A stretch of 64,000 nt of DNA from Salirhabdus euzebyi (GTDB lineage Bacteria > Bacillota > Bacilli > Bacillales > Alkalibacillaceae): NCBI RefSeq assembly GCF_014207435.1, contig NZ_JACHGH010000003.1, positions 62,001 through 126,000 on the forward strand, read 5' to 3'. The notes below the pieces were generated by a model. It was given only the letters and a program-made list of their open reading frames with translations, was not told the DNA's origin and made no database searches. Below are positions 61,334 to 64,000 of the stretch, one piece after another. The position numbers were made by a program, and so were the translations under genes. Numbering within the stretch: the first letter of the stretch is position 1; each line of letters starts with the position of its first letter.

Positions 61334-62498
61334 ATGATTTAGGTGGGGTCACCAAGCGAGACATAAACAGAGCGATTACACATAACCCAGCAGATATGAG
61401 AAAAGCTCTCGTAAAAGTTGTTGCATTTGCAATCATTGGCCCTACAAAAGCTGCCAAACCATACGCTTGATACATAAGTCCATAGTTAACTCCAATATTT
61501 TGTGTACCGTAAAGATCTGTTGTCACAGAAGGAAATATGGAAAGAAAGCCACCGAAACAAAAACCGACTACCGAAACGAAAAACAAAAACAGTAAATACG
61601 TCATAGGTATTGTGCTCATACAAAACATCATTATTGCTGTTAAACCATAAATGAAGGTTAATGTGTTTTGACGACCAATCCTATCGGAAAGCATACCTAG
61701 CAAAATACGACCAGATGCATTAAAAAGGGCAATCACCATAACTGCGTTACCAGCAGTTTGAAGGTCAAGTTGAACTAATTGCATACCAATATCAACGGCA
61801 AAGCTAATGACCATTAAGCCAGAGGTACAGCCAAATAAAAACATGACCCATAAGAAATAAAATTGCTTAGTACGAAGCATTTCTGTTGGACTTAATTGTC
61901 TTTTGAAAGGATCAGCACTTCCATTATCCAAATGTTTTGAATTGATTGAGGGATTGATTAAAAATTGAGCTCCACCCACAACTAAAAGGAGGTAAATGAC
62001 TCCTAAATAGAAAAAGGCAGATGATACACCAAACTGCTCAATTAAGTACACGATAATAGGTTTAAAGATCAGGCCACCTGCACCAAATCCCCCTACAGCA
62101 ACCCCGCTAATAAACCCTCGTTTTTCTGGAAACCATTTTATACAAGTAGCGAGTGGGCAAACATAGGCAATTCCAATCCCTGCTCCACCGATAACTCCAT
62201 AAAAAACATACAGCTGCATCAAGGAGGTAGCATAACTGGATAATATAAGACCTATTCCTAATAATACTCCTCCAGCAGACGCAACCCATCTAGGTCCAAT
62301 CATATCTTGGACTTTCCCAGCAATGATAGTAAATAAAGCAAATACGGCAATGGTAATGGAAAAAGTGATAACAATAGCTTCTTTATCCCAACCAAATTTA
62401 TCTTGTAAAGGTTGATTGAATAAACTCCAACCATAAACAGCACCTAAACAAATTTGTATACAAATGGATCCGAGCACAACTAACCACCGGTTAAACAT
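61332..62498 (-). CDS. MFS transporter, OFA (oxalate/formate antiporter) family
   Basis: This 388-aa protein with twelve membrane helices has the OFA-family opening NRWLVVLGSICIQICLGAVYGWSLFNQPL, MFS motif A versions GKVQDMIGPRWV and GMLSDRIGRQNTL, and GGAGIGIAYVCPLATCIKWFPEKRGFISG. The substrate may be a small organic anion, but many Firmicutes members are uncharacterised. GAGGTGG on the minus strand sets ATG 62498. The longer frame to 62639 adds 47 residues without a ribosome site. Confidence 0.87.
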   Translation of the reverse strand: MFNRWLVVLGSICIQICLGAVYGWSLFNQPLQDKFGWDKEAIVITFSITIAVFALFTIIAGKVQDMIGPRWVASAGGVLLGIGLILSSYATSLMQLYVFYGVIGGAGIGIAYVCPLATCIKWFPEKRGFISGVAVGGFGAGGLIFKPIIVYLIEQFGVSSAFFYLGVIYLLLVVGGAQFLINPSINSKHLDNGSADPFKRQLSPTEMLRTKQFYFLWVMFLFGCTSGLMVISFAVDIGMQLVQLDLQTAGNAVMVIALFNASGRILLGMLSDRIGRQNTLTFIYGLTAIMMFCMSTIPMTYLLFLFFVSVVGFCFGGFLSIFPSVTTDLYGTQNIGVNYGLMYQAYGLAAFVGPMIANATTFTRAFLISAGLCVIALFMSRLVTPPKS

Positions 62499-62653
62499 GC
62501 AAAACCACCTCACAACCTTATTATTGGTGATGGGAAAAATTTTATGAAAGAAAACAATGAATTCGATGAAGGATAATAAAACATTTTGTCGAATGTTGTT
62601 ATGTATCCTATAAATAGAGATAAATTGGAATGGTAGCATAGGGAGGCGTCATT

Positions 62654-63760
62654 TTGCGTTTAGTTACAGTAGACAGCTGTCCATCGGGGATTACATTAGG
62701 AAAAACCATTTACAATGAAAATGGAACCGTGTTGTTAGCAGCAGGTACAGTATTAACAGATAGATTGATCAATGGCTTGAAAAAGTATCAAATACATACG
62801 ATTTATGTAGAGGATGAAGCCAGTGAGGGTATAGAAATTATTAATACAATACCAGCGGAGTTACGAAATAAAGCAGTTAATGAAATTACAGAAGGATTAA
62901 ATACGATTGCCTCGATTAAGCAATCACCGATAAGAGGATTGATGAAATCAGAAAGAACCATTAGAACATTTCAAAAAATAGTGAAGGAAATACAAGGTTG
63001 TTTAACGGAAAATCCAACAGCACTAAATTTGTTAGCAGCTACAAAGGTACATGAAAACTATGTTTATTCGCATTGCTTGAATGTGGCTATATATGCAACT
63101 CAACTAGGAATTGAGAACGGGCTGCCTATTAAGAAAATAGAGGAAATTGGATTAGGAGCCATGTTACACGACATCGGAAAACTGTTCGTTTCTCGTGACA
63201 TCTTAAATAAGCCTGGTAAGTTATCAAATGAAGAATTTGAACATGTAAAAACACACTCTGCATTAGGATATGAACTCCTTAAAAAAATCCATGAAATCCC
63301 CATTCCCGTTGCTCATTGCGCTTACCAGCATCATGAAAGAATTGATGGAAAAGGATATCCGAGAGGGTTAAAAGGGAATGAAATACATAACTATGTCAAA
63401 ATTTTATCGGTAGTCGATGTGTTTGATGCGGTTACAAGTGCTCGTGTATACAGAAAGCCCTTTTTGCCACATAAAGGCCTAGAACTTCTTTATGCAGGTT
63501 GCGGTACACAATTTGAAAATGAGCAAGTCCAATTGTTCAAAAAATGTATAGCGATTTATCCGGCTGGTACGACTGTGCAATTAAATGATGGTAGAGTGGG
63601 TATTGTCTCGAAATATGACTTTAATGCTGTAGGACGTCCAATAGTTCGTATTATTAAGGACGAAGAACAGCAAAATGTGAAACCGTATGAAATTGATTTA
63701 TCAACAAAACAAAACCTTATGTTTGAGATTAAAGAGGCAAATGCAATATTACAATTATGA
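62654..63760 (+). CDS. HD-GYP cyclic-di-GMP phosphodiesterase
   Basis: This 368-aa protein has an N-terminal region of the DUF3391-like kind (1-130) and an HD-GYP domain: HCLNVAIYATQLG, MLHDIGKLFVSRDIL (HD at about 172), HERIDGKGYPRGLKG (HHE..GYP at about 226) and VVDVFDAVTSARVYRKP. All metal and GYP residues are intact, so hydrolysis of c-di-GMP is expected. GGGAGG precedes TTG 62654. Together with the GGDEF-EAL protein at 21 kb it marks an active c-di-GMP network. Confidence 0.92.
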   Translation: MRLVTVDSCPSGITLGKTIYNENGTVLLAAGTVLTDRLINGLKKYQIHTIYVEDEASEGIEIINTIPAELRNKAVNEITEGLNTIASIKQSPIRGLMKSERTIRTFQKIVKEIQGCLTENPTALNLLAATKVHENYVYSHCLNVAIYATQLGIENGLPIKKIEEIGLGAMLHDIGKLFVSRDILNKPGKLSNEEFEHVKTHSALGYELLKKIHEIPIPVAHCAYQHHERIDGKGYPRGLKGNEIHNYVKILSVVDVFDAVTSARVYRKPFLPHKGLELLYAGCGTQFENEQVQLFKKCIAIYPAGTTVQLNDGRVGIVSKYDFNAVGRPIVRIIKDEEQQNVKPYEIDLSTKQNLMFEIKEANAILQL

Positions 63761-63762
63761 TC

Positions 63763-63803
63763 TAATCTGATGGGATATATATAGGTTCCCATCAGATTTT
63801 TTA
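63763..63803 (+). terminator. Rho-independent terminator of the HD-GYP gene
   Basis: AATCTGATGGGA (63764-63775) and TCCCATCAGATT (63787-63798), followed by T6. Confidence 0.92.
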
Positions 63804-63818
63804 TTCATCCAAAATATC

Positions 63819-63983
63819 ATTGGTAGGGGGGATGTTTCTTCTCAAGGTGGAACTAATTTTAGTCAGTTCTCAGGTTCTCAAGCAATGTTCCAACCTGGAT
63901 TCGCCGGAGCAGATTCACAGCAAGTAAAAGAACAAAATGCTCAAGCACAAAATCAATTTGGTAGTGGGCTTATTCAATTTTAA
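63819..63983 (+). pseudogene. Gamma-type SASP-like fragment without a clear start
   Basis: An open frame ending at TAA 63981-63983 reads VSSQGGTNFSQFSGSQAMFQ then PGFAGADSQQVKEQNAQAQN and QFGSGLIQF. The QQVKEQNAQ..QFG pattern is that of gamma-type small acid-soluble spore proteins. No standard start codon lies in this frame. AGGGGGG (63825-63831) directly abuts an ATG at 63832 in another frame, so one base may be missing just after that ATG. Only 16-30 bases separate it from the preceding terminator, leaving no room for a promoter. Confidence 0.45.
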
Positions 63984-64000
63984 ACTTATTTACTAACAAG

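Overview
The window is a low-G+C chromosomal segment from an aerobic, endospore-forming Bacillaceae bacterium. The evidence is sporulation genes (an SspH-type SASP, four small CotF/YraD-like coat proteins, a gamma-SASP-like fragment), Gram-positive regulatory signals (AGGAGG ribosome sites, frequent TTG/GTG starts, CtsR, CcpA cre and DesR-type operators, U-tailed terminators) and genes typical of the group (clpE, des-desKR, HemAT, CYP152 P450, ypjP, caa3-type CtaG). No rRNA, tRNA, CRISPR array, prophage or transposase gene was seen. Many starts given here are set by the Shine-Dalgarno position and are shorter than the longest open frame.

Layout. 0-11 kb: small single-gene units (GNAT, PRC-barrel protein with an AUU start, LD-carboxypeptidase, tandem gamma-glutamylcyclotransferase, HXXEE protein, a double-psi barrel protein with a -1 frame break, DinB, APH-type kinase, HAD phosphatase, P-loop kinase). 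11-17.4 kb: secreted lipase, clpE under CtsR, DUF2243-CtaG pair, and a duplicated two-gene spore-coat unit. 17.4-23.3 kb: a surface and signalling block made of an intergenic region with four exact SinR-box heptamers, an LPXTG protein, a structured RNA with a terminator, a class D sortase, the haem aerotaxis transducer HemAT and a PAS-GGDEF-EAL protein. 23.4-27.4 kb: TetR regulator divergent from an FAD dehydrogenase (operator-like repeat and cre site), a decayed MITE-like element, and an FMN hydroxyacid oxidase. 27.4-34.8 kb: membrane and VOC proteins, a nucleotidyltransferase, a frameshifted small gene, cypC, DUF421, ypjP, and a FusB-type EF-G-binding protein. Two copies of a 180-bp dispersed repeat flank the FusB-type gene and a leader-peptide/attenuator arrangement.

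35-46.3 kb: heterodimeric ABC exporter, ilvD (cre plus sigma-A promoter), HAD phosphatase with a 5'-nucleotidase, a full-length MITE-like element, then des-desK-desR, the membrane-fluidity circuit with a DesR-type palindrome. 46.3-57 kb: a decayed NAD(P)H oxidoreductase, an unlisted 44-aa gene, M20 peptidase, YczE-like protein, cold-shock protein, SDR, a C39-like lipoprotein carrying a 75-bp internal inversion, Nudix, MBL-fold, DUF2785, S51 peptidase, nucleotidyltransferase and DUF3231. 57-64 kb: sspH, a frameshifted class C beta-lactamase-like hydrolase, DUF218, a small membrane protein with a possible AUA start, a promoter-leader-terminator unit before an HD hydrolase, lytic transglycosylase, OFA-family MFS, an HD-GYP phosphodiesterase, and a gamma-SASP-like fragment at the right edge.

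The best candidates for something undescribed are the SinR-box/LPXTG/structured-RNA/sortase D unit, the attenuator-like leaders at 33.5 and 59.4 kb, and the in-frame micro-inversion at 51.6 kb. Single-base frame breaks occur at about 6.23, 29.87 and 58.22 kb. They could be real mutations or indel errors, so the reads should be checked before biology is inferred.
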